From: an uncultured Chitinophagaceae bacterium
GTDB lineage: Bacteria > Bacteroidota > Bacteroidia > Chitinophagales > Chitinophagaceae
Direction: 5' to 3'
DNA length: 64,000 bases
Assembly (NCBI GenBank): GCA_937907395.1
Contig: CALCII010000003.1
Span: 18,151-82,150 of the forward strand
This document shows, one piece after another, positions 31,751 to 40,537 of this stretch. The notes beneath the pieces were generated by a model, which was given only the letters and a program-made list of their open reading frames with translations, made no database searches and was not told the DNA's origin. A program made the translations under genes and the position numbers. Position 1 is the stretch's first letter. Each line of letters starts with the position of its first letter.

Positions 31751-32617
31751 TCAGCCCAAATACACTTTCAGCAACTTGCACCGGGTATTGGTTTTGAGTT
31801 TGCTGATGGCTTTGTCCTTGATCTGGCGTACACGCTCACGGGTGAGGTTGAAACGTTCGCCAATATCTTCCAGGCTCAACGGATGATCCACGCCTATTCC
31901 AAAAAAGAAGCGTATAACATCCTGCTGGCGTTCGGTTAATGTTTTTAAAGAACGGTCAATTTCTGTGCGCAGGGATTCATTATGATCCAGCTGCTCATCT
32001 GTGGAATTGGCATTGGGATTTTCCAGTACATCCATGAGTGTACTTTCTTCCCCATCGGCCAAGGGAGAATCCATACTTACGTGACGGGCAGAAATACCCA
32101 GTGTTGCCGAAACTTCTTCTGTTTCAATTTCCAGAATTTCAGCCAGCTCTTCTGCTGAAGGCTCACGTTCATATTCCTGTTCCAGTTGTGAAAATGCTTT
32201 ATTGATACGATTGGTTAATCCCACTTTGTTCAAAGGCAAACGTACAATACGTGACTGCTCTGCCAATGCCTGAAGGATACTCTGGCGAATCCACCACACA
32301 GCATAGGAGATAAATTTAAAACCACGTGTCTCATCAAAACGTTGTGCGGCTTTGATTAATCCGAGATTTCCTTCGTTAATAAGATCGGGTAATGACAGTC
32401 CCTGATTCTGGTATTGTTTTGCAACTGATACCACAAAGCGAAGATTGGCTTTTGTTAAACGGTCGAGGGCTCTTTGATCGCCCTGGCGGATCCGTTCGGC
32501 CAGTTTTACTTCTTCTTCGGGGGTAATCAATTCCACCTTACCGATTTCCTGCAGATACTTTTCCAGACTCTGCGATTCACGGTTGGTGATCGATTTAGTG
32601 ATTTTGAGTTGGCGCAT
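31751..32617 (-). CDS. rpoD: Primary RNA polymerase sigma factor (RpoD/SigA)
   Basis: This 288-residue sigma70 is the Bacteroidota housekeeping type, which recognises TAnnTTTG and lacks a long region 1.1. It has region 1.2 (SLEKYLQEIGKVELITPEEE), region 2 (RFVVSVAKQYQNQGLSLPDL, INEGNLGLIKAAQRFDETRG, FKFISYAVWWIRQSILQALA), region 3 and region 4 (TERQQDVIRFFFGIGVDHPL, LEDIGERFNLTRERVRQIKD). It starts at MRQLKITKS (32617); a 6-bp longer start exists. It matches the -7 boxes seen throughout the window. Confidence 0.97.
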   Translation of the reverse strand: MRQLKITKSITNRESQSLEKYLQEIGKVELITPEEEVKLAERIRQGDQRALDRLTKANLRFVVSVAKQYQNQGLSLPDLINEGNLGLIKAAQRFDETRGFKFISYAVWWIRQSILQALAEQSRIVRLPLNKVGLTNRINKAFSQLEQEYEREPSAEELAEILEIETEEVSATLGISARHVSMDSPLADGEESTLMDVLENPNANSTDEQLDHNESLRTEIDRSLKTLTERQQDVIRFFFGIGVDHPLSLEDIGERFNLTRERVRQIKDKAISKLKTNTRCKLLKVYLG

Positions 32618-32916
32618 GCTCATAAGCGTTGATTTTAAGGTTTGGTTTTTACATTAATATGCCACACAGGCATTGGATTTTTATTCAGGTTGTTTCCGGT
32701 TTAAAGGCTTTTCTCTCAAAACTTAAACCTAATATAAAGTTTATCCACACATGTACCAAAAAAAATTGCCCAAACCCACTGAAATTCAGTGAATTGATAC
32801 TTTATTTGTTTAAATAATACAGAAAAACCATTAAACAACATTTACAGATTAAAAATTTTGATTGATCCTATATTTTTATATTATTGCATATACCTTAAAG
32901 AAGGGACCAAATTTAA
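32618..32916. other. Intergenic region between sigma factor and START-like gene
   Basis: About 300 bp with no gene. It is AT-rich near the START-like gene. A 7-bp inverted repeat CACTGAAATTCAGTG (32777-32791) is operator-like for either divergent gene. A weak -7-like TATTATTG lies near 32879 for the plus strand, with TTG 18 nt upstream. No clear sigma-factor -7 box was identified. Confidence 0.5.
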
Positions 32917-33297
32917 ATGAGCAAGAAAGTTTTATACACACTGGAATTTCCCGTAAAATGTCCTCCTTCTATTTTATACGAATTCCTTGCTACACCTGCT
33001 GGCCTGCAAGAATGGTTTGCCGATAAAGTAGACGAACGTGATGGCGTATTTTCCTTTAACTGGAACGGATCTGAAGACAAAGCTGATTTACTGGAAACGG
33101 AAGAAGACAAATTTGTAAAATTTCGTTGGCATCATTATGCCAAAGATGAATACTTCGAATTTCGAATCGAAAAAACAGAAATCTCCAATCAAACGATTCT
33201 CGTGGTGAAAGATTTTGCAGATAAGAAAGAAGTGAAGGATCAAAGCCGTCTCTGGGAATACCAGTTTAAAGAGTTATTCCACCGCCTCGGAAATTAA
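32917..33297 (+). CDS. START-like (SRPBCC) domain protein
   Basis: A 126-residue cytoplasmic protein with an AHSA1/START-like fold signature: FPVKCPPSILYEFLATPAGL near residues 10-29, then QEWFADKVDERDGVFSFNW and FVKFRWHHYAKDEYFEFRIE. The length is that of a single START-like domain. It binds no obvious cofactor by sequence, and its substrate is unknown. The 3' end overlaps the convergent unknown gene by 4 bp. Confidence 0.85.
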   Translation: MSKKVLYTLEFPVKCPPSILYEFLATPAGLQEWFADKVDERDGVFSFNWNGSEDKADLLETEEDKFVKFRWHHYAKDEYFEFRIEKTEISNQTILVVKDFADKKEVKDQSRLWEYQFKELFHRLGN

Positions 33298-33896
33298 TCG
33301 TTGTCTGCCAATACAGTCATGATTTCCCGGAAGCATTGTTGTAATAGTGCATCTGCATGATTCCATGCATCTAACGGAAACGTGTACACGATTTTCAGCA
33401 CCGGCAATGTTAACCATTCTTCATAATCTGTTTCAGCAGCCGGTTTGTAATGCGCTGAAGTGATATCATGTTCCCATTCTGCCCCGCTGGTGTTGAGCCA
33501 GCCTGGTTGGATGATCTTCTGTTGCAATGCCTGCATTATTTTTCGTCCATACATTTCTCTATATGTTCCTTTTAGCTGGAGAGTACAGCTGAAATAATTT
33601 CCCCACCAGAAAAACGTACGCACTGCCAGTACATCTTCTTTACCAAAAACACGTGGGTAATCCAGCATCACATAGGGCAACCCTTTGTATTGTTCTCCCC
33701 TGGATACCTTGCAGGCAATGGCTTTCACATCAGAGGGGAGCCGTTGTACCATTGCCTCGGCCATGAAAGTTTCGCCGAGCCTTGCAAACCGATACACTGC
33801 CTTCTGCAGAATGCCGTTCTTTGTTAAAATCCAATCTCTGTTATTTACGAGTTGCAACTCAACAGCTGAAAGACTTACATTTGCCTGTTCCTGCAT
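33294..33896 (-). CDS. Conserved-looking protein of unknown function
   Basis: A 200-residue soluble protein without signal or membrane segment. It includes WILTKNGILQKAVYRFARLG, RTFFWWGNYFSCTLQLKGTY and DYEEWLTLPVLKIVYTFPLD. I recognise no family. It is convergent with the START-like gene (4-bp overlap) and its start lies 15 bp from the divergent LptF/G-like gene, so the two may share a promoter region. Coding status is supported by length, normal composition and lack of better frames. Confidence 0.65.
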   Translation of the reverse strand: MQEQANVSLSAVELQLVNNRDWILTKNGILQKAVYRFARLGETFMAEAMVQRLPSDVKAIACKVSRGEQYKGLPYVMLDYPRVFGKEDVLAVRTFFWWGNYFSCTLQLKGTYREMYGRKIMQALQQKIIQPGWLNTSGAEWEHDITSAHYKPAAETDYEEWLTLPVLKIVYTFPLDAWNHADALLQQCFREIMTVLADND

Positions 33897-33911
33897 GAAA
33901 GTGATTTATTT

Positions 33912-35339
33912 GTGATTAAGAAACTTGACAAACTTATATTAAAAGCATTTATCGGGCCCTTTCTGGCTACGTTCCTTATTGCTTTATTCATTCTTGTAAT
34001 ACAATTTTTCTGGTTGTATATCGATGAATTTGTAGGTAAGGGGATTGATATGTTCACCCTTTTCCAGTTCATCATGTATCTCAGTGCCACAGTGGTGCCG
34101 CTGGCATTGCCGCTGGGGATTCTGCTATCATCGATCATGACGTTTGGGAACCTGGGTGAAACATTTGAGTTGGTGGCTATTAAAAGTGCCGGCATTCCTC
34201 TCACCCGTTTTATGCGCCCGGTAATGATGGCATCGGCTGTGCTTGCCGTGGTGGCGTTTCTGTTTGCCAACAATGTGATTCCTGTTGCCGAATTGAAAAT
34301 GCGTACGTTGCTTTATGATATCCGTGTAGCCAAACCTGCATTCGATATCAAAGAAGGTGTGTTTTATAATAAGCTGGATGGATATTCGATCAAGATTGGT
34401 AAAAAGCTGAACGATAGCAGTATTCAAAACGTACTCATTTATGAAGGTAATTATACGTTGCAGGATAATATCATCCTTGCCGAAAAGGGAACAATGACAA
34501 TTACGCCCGATAAACGTTTTCTCATTTTCAATCTCAATAACGGATGGCGTTACCAGGAGAAAGGGGCACCGGGCACTACCGAAACCGATTATTACCGTTT
34601 AGGGTTTAAAGAATATAAAAAAGTATTTGACCTCAGTTCGTTTAAGATTAATAAAACAGCCGATTCCACTTTCAAGAGTTTTTATAAAATGCTTTCGTTC
34701 AGTCAGCTCACTACGGTGATTGATTCATTGAAACGCACCAACAAAACAAAACTCGCCAAAGCAAAAACCGATCTCAATCCCTACGAGCCATTTGAACTGC
34801 CTGATAGTGTATGGAAGAAGAAAACTAAGGCCATGACCTTCAAATCAGTGAATGAGTTAATCAAAGACAGTACCCGCACACTCATATATGCGAATGCAAA
34901 ATCAAAAGTATCGTCGCTGAAAAGTCAGCTCGATTTTATTTCGTTTGATTATACCGAGCAACAGAAATTATTGCGGCTGCACGAATTGGAACGTCACCGC
35001 AAGTTCACCTTATCTTTTGCCTGCCTTGTATTGTTCCTCATTGGGGCTCCGCTGGGCTCTATCATCCGCAAGGGTGGTATTGGGTTACCACTGGTGATCT
35101 CTGTTTTGTTTTTCATTGTATTTCATATCACTAATACAAGTGGAGAAAAAATGGTGAAGGAAGATGTGCTGCTGCCCTATGCCGGCATGTGGCTTTCCAC
35201 ATTTATACTCATTCCTATTGGTATGTTCCTTACGTTCAAAGCCATGCAGGATTCTCAAATCTTTAATGCAGAGTTTTATTACCGATTGTTGCGCACGTTA
35301 AAACTCAACCGTTTTTTAAAAGAGAAACCGCAACAGTAA
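33912..35339 (+). CDS. LptF/LptG-family permease (GTG start)
   Basis: A 475-residue membrane subunit of the lipopolysaccharide-exporting ABC transporter. The N-terminus (KLDKLILKAFIGPFLATFLI) and ATVVPLALPLGILLSSIMTF are typical of the YjgP/YjgQ family. A large periplasmic domain lies between the first three and last three helices, and the C-terminal helices include LSFACLVLFLIGAPLGSIIRK and LPLVISVLFFIVFHITNTSG. The start is GTG (33912), since no ATG occurs before the first helix. No lptA, B or C is nearby; in Bacteroidota the lpt genes are often dispersed. LptF versus LptG is not resolved. Confidence 0.9.
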   Translation: MIKKLDKLILKAFIGPFLATFLIALFILVIQFFWLYIDEFVGKGIDMFTLFQFIMYLSATVVPLALPLGILLSSIMTFGNLGETFELVAIKSAGIPLTRFMRPVMMASAVLAVVAFLFANNVIPVAELKMRTLLYDIRVAKPAFDIKEGVFYNKLDGYSIKIGKKLNDSSIQNVLIYEGNYTLQDNIILAEKGTMTITPDKRFLIFNLNNGWRYQEKGAPGTTETDYYRLGFKEYKKVFDLSSFKINKTADSTFKSFYKMLSFSQLTTVIDSLKRTNKTKLAKAKTDLNPYEPFELPDSVWKKKTKAMTFKSVNELIKDSTRTLIYANAKSKVSSLKSQLDFISFDYTEQQKLLRLHELERHRKFTLSFACLVLFLIGAPLGSIIRKGGIGLPLVISVLFFIVFHITNTSGEKMVKEDVLLPYAGMWLSTFILIPIGMFLTFKAMQDSQIFNAEFYYRLLRTLKLNRFLKEKPQQ

Positions 35340-35407
35340 TTTCTCTTGCATTTTTGTGACACATTTCATACGGATAGATTGTACCTTGAAGTACTAAATT
35401 TATTTTT

Positions 35408-36157
35408 ATGCCACAACCATATTCCCGCCGCCGTTTTCTGAACCAGTCTGTAAAAACAACATTAGCCGTTTCCTTAGCTGGTATTGCAGGAGATGCACTG
35501 GCAGGCTGCAGCACAACCAAAGTACTTCATGGAGCACCATTGGTAACCGGCTTTGATCAAACACCACTACCCTATACTTATACTGCACTGGAGCCGGTGA
35601 TTGATGCAATGACAATGGAAATCCATTACAGCAAACATGCTTCGGCCTATTCAAAAAATGCAAAAGATGCAGCTATGGCAGAGAAGGTGGACACCAGCAA
35701 ACCCATTGAACTGGTGTTGCAATCTATTTCAAAATATTCTGTCAAGATGCGGAACAATGCAGGTGGACATTTCAATCACGAACTGTTCTGGAAATGTATG
35801 AAGCCCAATGGCGGTGGCGCTCCTTCAGGGAAACTGGCGGCTGCCATCACTTCTTCTTTCGGAAGTATGGAAGCATTCAAAACGCAGTTTGGCGATGCGG
35901 GCAAAAACCGTTTTGGCAGTGGCTGGGCATGGCTCTATGCCGATAAAGACAAACAACTCCGCATTGGCTCCACACCCAACCAGGATAATCCGCTCATGGA
36001 TATCAGCGATATCAAAGGCACACCCCTGCTGGGATTAGATGTGTGGGAACATGCCTACTATCTCAAATACCAGAACCGCCGTGCCGATTATATTGGCGCC
36101 TGGTGGAATGTTCTCAACTGGGAATTTGTTCAACAACAATATGATCAATTAGGATAA
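35408..36157 (+). CDS. Tat-type lipoprotein superoxide dismutase (Fe/Mn)
   Basis: The 249-residue protein combines a twin-arginine signal (SRRRFLNQSVKTT) and a lipobox (LAGC, Cys near residue 37) with an Fe/Mn superoxide dismutase domain. Metal ligands fit the family: His in MEIHYSKHASAY (first His), His in NNAGGHFNHELFW, and Asp/His in DVWEHAYYL. The gateway Tyr is in HASAY, while two other histidines of the usual HHxxHH stretch are replaced by Tyr and Ala. Other landmarks are GSGWAWLYADKDKQL and AWWNVLNWEFV. Export and lipid anchoring are inferred from the N-terminus. A small membrane protein follows after 1 bp. Confidence 0.9.
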   Translation: MPQPYSRRRFLNQSVKTTLAVSLAGIAGDALAGCSTTKVLHGAPLVTGFDQTPLPYTYTALEPVIDAMTMEIHYSKHASAYSKNAKDAAMAEKVDTSKPIELVLQSISKYSVKMRNNAGGHFNHELFWKCMKPNGGGAPSGKLAAAITSSFGSMEAFKTQFGDAGKNRFGSGWAWLYADKDKQLRIGSTPNQDNPLMDISDIKGTPLLGLDVWEHAYYLKYQNRRADYIGAWWNVLNWEFVQQQYDQLG

Positions 36158-36158
36158 A

Positions 36159-36698
36159 ATGAGTTCGCTCAGCCAACGAAGCAACCGGCTCTTGTTTATT
36201 TTTTTCATTGGTACCATTGCCATGACATTGGTAATGCGCTGGCATGGGTCTGCACTTACAAAATTCCCTTCCTCCAAAGCTGGTATTGTTTCTTTGGAAC
36301 TGGCTAAAACAAAAGAACAGGCCAATACCATCATTAACGAATGGGCAAGTTTTCAAAGCAAGCCACTACTTACACATGCCATTCAAAACACCTGGATTGA
36401 TTTTGTGTACCTGTTTTTTTACAGTGTATTTTTCTTTCAGCTCTGTTACCGTGTTTCACTAAAGCAAAACGGTGCCATGGCTGTACTATCACGGCTGCTT
36501 TCCATTGGTGCGCTCAAAGCCGGATTGTGTGATGTGGTGGAAAATGCAGCTATGCTTTCTTCCCTGCAACATGGTGCTACAGGTACCACTGCTTTTCTTG
36601 CCTGGTTTTTTGCTGTGGTGAAATTTTCTTTACTGGTATTGATTGTAATGTGGTTGCTGGTGAGTGGCGCAACGCTCTTACTGAAACGGACTAAATAG
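36159..36698 (+). CDS. Integral membrane protein of unknown function
   Basis: A 179-residue protein with an N-terminal helix (LLFIFFIGTIAMTLVMRWHG) and further helices (FVYLFFYSVFFFQLCYRVSL, TTAFLAWFFAVVKFSLLVLI). A soluble segment of ~45 residues follows the first helix. It starts 1 bp after the superoxide dismutase, so the two are co-transcribed. After its TAG stop the same reading frame stays open for 83 more codons (36699-36950). I recognise no family. Confidence 0.7.
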   Translation: MSSLSQRSNRLLFIFFIGTIAMTLVMRWHGSALTKFPSSKAGIVSLELAKTKEQANTIINEWASFQSKPLLTHAIQNTWIDFVYLFFYSVFFFQLCYRVSLKQNGAMAVLSRLLSIGALKAGLCDVVENAAMLSSLQHGATGTTAFLAWFFAVVKFSLLVLIVMWLLVSGATLLLKRTK

Positions 36699-36950
36699 GC
36701 GCAGCCCCTGACGGAAACACCTTCGTTTATTGGGCAAGCTGAAGTAGTACCGGCAGAGGCTGCTGAAAAATTGAATACAAACCTAACGGATGCAGGTGAT
36801 TCTTTGTTGCACAAACTTTTCACATTTGCCAATCTTTACAAATCCTTAACGGCTGTTGAAGATGCTGATGAAATTCATACCACCATTCCTCCGGTTTCAG
36901 GTTTTTTGACCCGTGAAAATTCCTACATTCGTTGCCCATTCCTCATCTAA
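36699..36950 (+). other. Protein-like open extension after a TAG stop
   Basis: Immediately after the TAG of the 36159 gene the same frame reads 83 sense codons: QPLTETPSFIGQAEVVPAEA at the start, EDADEIHTTIPPVSGFLTRE near the end, closing with TAA. It has no ATG; TTG at 36771 or CTG at 36708 are possible starts. The composition looks like real protein. It could be a gene remnant or a chance open frame. The region otherwise holds only the possible M20 promoter. Confidence 0.35.
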
Positions 36951-36961
36951 AATTGAATGAT

Positions 36962-38326
36962 ATGCAAGCCTGGAAAGAGTATCAGGAACAACACAAAGAA
37001 CGTTTCCTGGAAGAGTTATTAGAATTATTACGCATTCCTTCTATCAGCGCCAAAAGCGAACACAAAGCAGATATGATCACCTGTGCAGAAGCAGTGAAGC
37101 AACGCATGCTGGAAGCCGGTGCCGATAAAGTTGAAATTTATCCTACTGCCGGCCATCCGGTTGTATACGGAGAAAAAATAGTGGATGCATCCAAACCCAC
37201 TGTACTCGTTTACGGGCACTATGATGTGCAACCCGCCGATCCGCTCAACCTCTGGCACAGCGGTCCTTTTGAACCAACCATCAAAGACGGAAAAATTTAT
37301 GCACGTGGCGCCTGCGATGATAAAGGACAGTTTTACATGCACGTGAAAGCACTGGAGACCATGGTGCAAACAAACACCCTCACCACCAATATCAAATTCA
37401 TTATTGAAGGCGAAGAAGAAGTGGGCAGTCCCAACCTGGCTACGTTTGTAAAACAAAATAAAGAATTACTGAAAGCCGATGTGATCCTCATCAGCGATAC
37501 AGCTATGCTGAGTATGGAACATCCTTCCATTGATATTGGCGTACGTGGACTCAGTTATATTGAAGTAGAAGTAACAGGTCCCAACCGTGACCTGCACAGC
37601 GGTGTTTATGGTGGTGCTGTAGCCAACCCCATCACCATGCTGGCGAAGATGATTGCCAGCTGTCATGACGAAAACAACCACATCACTATTCCCGGATTTT
37701 ATGACGATGTGGTGGAAGCCACTCCTGAAGAACGCAAGCTGATGGCCGCTGCTCCTTTTGATGAAAATGAATATGCAGCCGACCTGGGTGTTGACAAACT
37801 CTGGGGCGAAAAAGGATTTACCACAAATGAACGTACCGGTATCCGTCCCACATTGGAATTAAACGGTATCTGGGGTGGATATACAGGTGAAGGTGCCAAG
37901 ACCGTATTGCCGAGTAAAGCGTATGCAAAAATTTCGGCAAGGTTGGTGCCCAATCAATCGTCTGTAAAGATTACAGAGAAACTGCTGAAACATTTTCAAA
38001 GCATTGCTCCCGAAGGTGTAACCGTGAAAGCCAGCGAACATCATGGCGGCGAACCGTATATGACACCTATCGACAGTAAGGGTTACCGTGCTGCAGCTGC
38101 TGCCATCAAAGACACATTTGGAAAAGATCCTATTCCTGTACGTGGCGGCGGCAGTATTCCTATTTGTGCATTGTTTGAACAGGAGCTGGGCATTAAGATA
38201 GTGTTCCTTGGCTTTGGACTGGACAGCGACAACCTGCACAGCCCGAATGAAAAATATGATTTGTTTAATTTCTATAAAGGCATTGAAACCATTCCTTATT
38301 TCCATAAGCATTTTGCGGGGATGTAA
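36962..38326 (+). CDS. M20-family dipeptidase
   Basis: A 454-residue zinc metallopeptidase of the CNDP-like branch that cleaves dipeptides. Metal-site motifs are VLVYGHYDVQPAD (His, near residue 90), RGACDDKGQFYMH (Asp, near 120), EGEEEVGSPN (Glu pair, near 150), SDTAM (Asp) and SDNLHSPNE (His, near the C-terminus). The dimerisation domain begins after DIGVRGLSYIEVEVTG. It starts at MQAWKEYQEQ (36962) rather than the frame start at 36932. A strong hairpin terminator (38350-38381) follows. Confidence 0.9.
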   Translation: MQAWKEYQEQHKERFLEELLELLRIPSISAKSEHKADMITCAEAVKQRMLEAGADKVEIYPTAGHPVVYGEKIVDASKPTVLVYGHYDVQPADPLNLWHSGPFEPTIKDGKIYARGACDDKGQFYMHVKALETMVQTNTLTTNIKFIIEGEEEVGSPNLATFVKQNKELLKADVILISDTAMLSMEHPSIDIGVRGLSYIEVEVTGPNRDLHSGVYGGAVANPITMLAKMIASCHDENNHITIPGFYDDVVEATPEERKLMAAAPFDENEYAADLGVDKLWGEKGFTTNERTGIRPTLELNGIWGGYTGEGAKTVLPSKAYAKISARLVPNQSSVKITEKLLKHFQSIAPEGVTVKASEHHGGEPYMTPIDSKGYRAAAAAIKDTFGKDPIPVRGGGSIPICALFEQELGIKIVFLGFGLDSDNLHSPNEKYDLFNFYKGIETIPYFHKHFAGM

Positions 38327-38349
38327 GAAGGTAGCTCACAGATGATACG

Positions 38350-38381
38350 GAAAAGCACAGACGATGAGGTCTGTGCTTTTT
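38350..38381 (+). terminator. Terminator after the M20 dipeptidase
   Basis: AAAAGCACAGAC (38351-38362) pairs perfectly with GTCTGTGCTTTT (38369-38380), loop GATGAG, and runs into TTTTTC. It separates the dipeptidase from the AT-rich HEPN islet. Confidence 0.85.
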
Positions 38382-38451
38382 CGTGAATAGCATTATTCAA
38401 TAATATAGCCTGTATTATAAAATCCTAGGGGCAGAGACTAAATAGAAATAA

Positions 38452-39780
38452 CTATAAGACATTGAAACCCCCATCAATAATTAAACTACTAGAATCTACA
38501 TACTTAACAGAAAATTTATTTTTCTCATAATCATTATAAAAAAAAGCAGATTGGCTACTTATAGATCTATTGATCACTTGTTCTGGCAATAGTAGTTTTC
38601 TTAGAATCAATCCGCTGATAAGGCGACGCAAAACAGTATTAATGTAAAATAATTGATTAGGAGTCCAAACATGCTTATTAGTTTCGGAGTAATGAGTATA
38701 ATAGTTTCGACTATCCTTCAACTTTTCAACAACAGAAAAACGATCTGAAAATAAATTTTTAATAGAATCAAACACATATGCCTCTTTAAAAAGATGAGCA
38801 TACCTCATGATTTGAGTCCATTTAGCAGAACGGCGAGATTGAACAACCTTATCGAAAAGTTCAGAATTTAGAATATCTATCTCATCATTCTTAATATCCT
38901 CATAAAAATATTTATGCATCACCTCTAATGCCGTTGTTAAATTCAAGAATGATATTTCAGCAGTAGTATTGGTAATACTCTCAATTAATAAATCAATAAC
39001 TTTGCAAAATTTATCTCGCTCTGAAAAGAATCGAAATATAATTTCGGGCCATAAAGGTTCTAGCTTATCATAAGTAATACTTGAGTCGCTCTCATTATCA
39101 TTAACTTCGGCCAGATCACTTAAGCTTTTAACAACCGTTTTATCAATTAGTGTATAATTCAAACTTGTCAATTTCGGGACATCATTTGTAAATAATGATA
39201 GAAATTTCAGAAAAGCGGAAATATTCTTAAATAATTCATGCCTACTAGTGATTGTTGAAGATATAAACCTGACATAACTCGAATTTCTCAATTCAGTTAT
39301 ATTCCGCTCATACCTTTCAGTACAAAACTCACAAATCATTAATGTTAGAGTATCACTAATTTTAAACTCTCTTTGAAACTGCTCTTTAATGACAACTTTA
39401 CTTTCCTCATTTGAAGAGAAAACTATCTCAGGCTTAATACGTGTTTTATTAATCCAATTAGTCAAGCCTGTAAAAGTAGATTCCGCCTCAGAACAATCTA
39501 GATCCGTTACTTTTCCAAGATGCGCCCCTTCGTATATCTCATTCACATAAAATCGATAGGTCTCGCCATCTGAATACTTGAATGTACAATTAACCAATGT
39601 ATAGAGTTGGCTTCTTGATACAGCTTTGGCATAAATAACTTTGATAACTCTGAACACATCAGCAAATGTTCCTTTAAAATCAATATAATTTTTCCCATTT
39701 AGATTGAGATATAAAACTCCAAACATTAACTTATCATGCTTTTCTTCCTCAAAGAACTCTATATTAATTCCTAAATTCAT
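38452..39780 (-). CDS. ApeA-like HEPN-domain protein (putative defence effector)
   Basis: A 442-residue protein. The N-terminal ~150 residues are beta-rich (FGVLYLNLNGKNYIDFKGTF, TLVNCTFKYSDGETYRFYVN), as in ApeA N-terminal domains. The C-terminal part is helical and contains a HEPN RNase motif, R-x4-H, as RNYYTH at residues 358-363, within LKDSRNYYTHYSETNKHVW. The helices upstream (LNLTTALEVMHKYFYE) match the HEPN layout. ApeA-type proteins cause abortive infection by RNA cleavage in E. coli. The gene is clearly AT-richer than its neighbours, which suggests horizontal acquisition. A 132-residue partner lies ~190 bp upstream in the same direction. Relation to ApeA is by motif and layout, not by alignment. 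Confidence 0.7.
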   Translation of the reverse strand: MNLGINIEFFEEEKHDKLMFGVLYLNLNGKNYIDFKGTFADVFRVIKVIYAKAVSRSQLYTLVNCTFKYSDGETYRFYVNEIYEGAHLGKVTDLDCSEAESTFTGLTNWINKTRIKPEIVFSSNEESKVVIKEQFQREFKISDTLTLMICEFCTERYERNITELRNSSYVRFISSTITSRHELFKNISAFLKFLSLFTNDVPKLTSLNYTLIDKTVVKSLSDLAEVNDNESDSSITYDKLEPLWPEIIFRFFSERDKFCKVIDLLIESITNTTAEISFLNLTTALEVMHKYFYEDIKNDEIDILNSELFDKVVQSRRSAKWTQIMRYAHLFKEAYVFDSIKNLFSDRFSVVEKLKDSRNYYTHYSETNKHVWTPNQLFYINTVLRRLISGLILRKLLLPEQVINRSISSQSAFFYNDYEKNKFSVKYVDSSSLIIDGGFNVL

Positions 39781-39968
39781 TTACTCAAATATTAAGATAG
39801 GTAAACGATCTTAAGATACTTCAAAATGGAATCTCTTAAGATAAAAACCTATATCGCAACATTAAATATGATAAAGAATATAAAATGAATATATACAAGG
39901 AATATTCTATTTCAACTAAATTCCTTTATAAAATCACCATAACTAATAAATAAAACCTAACACTTAAT

Positions 39969-40367
39969 TTAGAATTTCAAAATCTCCAATCTAGCATACT
40001 CTGACATTGAAAGCGTTTCGATTTCACTAAATAACTGCATAAACTTGTCTCTCTCAGCTTCCGTCAATTTAGAACTTGCGGCAGTATAAAAATCCAATGC
40101 CAAATTGACATCTTTTTTACAATCAAGAAACCTTAACACGATAGTAAATTCTGGCAACAAAGCTGTTTCAACAAAGAAAATGAACTGACAATATTTATCA
40201 ACAAATCGAAAAACTCCATTATCATTTGTTTCTTGTCGAAACTTATCAAGCAAATCCTGACCATAAATTGCCAATAGATTTTTATGCGCTAAAGGGAGGG
40301 TTTTAGAGTAACCCACAGTTAATCCCATTTCTTCACTAATACGCTCTACATATATTATCTTATCCAT
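39969..40367 (-). CDS. Small unknown protein paired with the HEPN gene
   Basis: A 132-residue soluble protein, family not recognised, in the same AT-rich islet and orientation as the ApeA-like gene. It has no signal or membrane segment. It contains a helical middle (LAHKNLLAIYGQDLLDKFRQ, FVDKYCQFIFFVETALLPEF) and ends in helices (LSMSEYARLEILKF). The start is at MDKIIYVER (40367); a 5-residue longer start (40382) is possible. The ~187-bp AT-rich gap to the HEPN gene means coupling is not proven. It could be a sensor, immunity factor or unrelated cargo. Confidence 0.6.
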   Translation of the reverse strand: MDKIIYVERISEEMGLTVGYSKTLPLAHKNLLAIYGQDLLDKFRQETNDNGVFRFVDKYCQFIFFVETALLPEFTIVLRFLDCKKDVNLALDFYTAASSKLTEAERDKFMQLFSEIETLSMSEYARLEILKF

Positions 40368-40537
40368 TCCAATCGATTTCAATTTCTATCAAAAGATACA
40401 AATATTCTACATTCAAGAAATAACTTATTCACTGTAAATTTAATTTAGAAATTCGCTCTGCTTATTGTCAAAATCAATTGATCTATGTACGCAATTTTTT
40501 ATGCGAAAACATTATAAGGTAAGAAAAAAAGAAACGC

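Noticed and set aside
34128..34427. 99-codon antisense frame in the LptF/G-like gene
   Set aside because: Antisense shadow of a well-supported membrane protein.
36446..36832. 128-codon minus-strand frame over the membrane gene and the following gap
   Set aside because: It is mostly antisense to a real gene and has no recognised features; the plus-strand frame is better supported.
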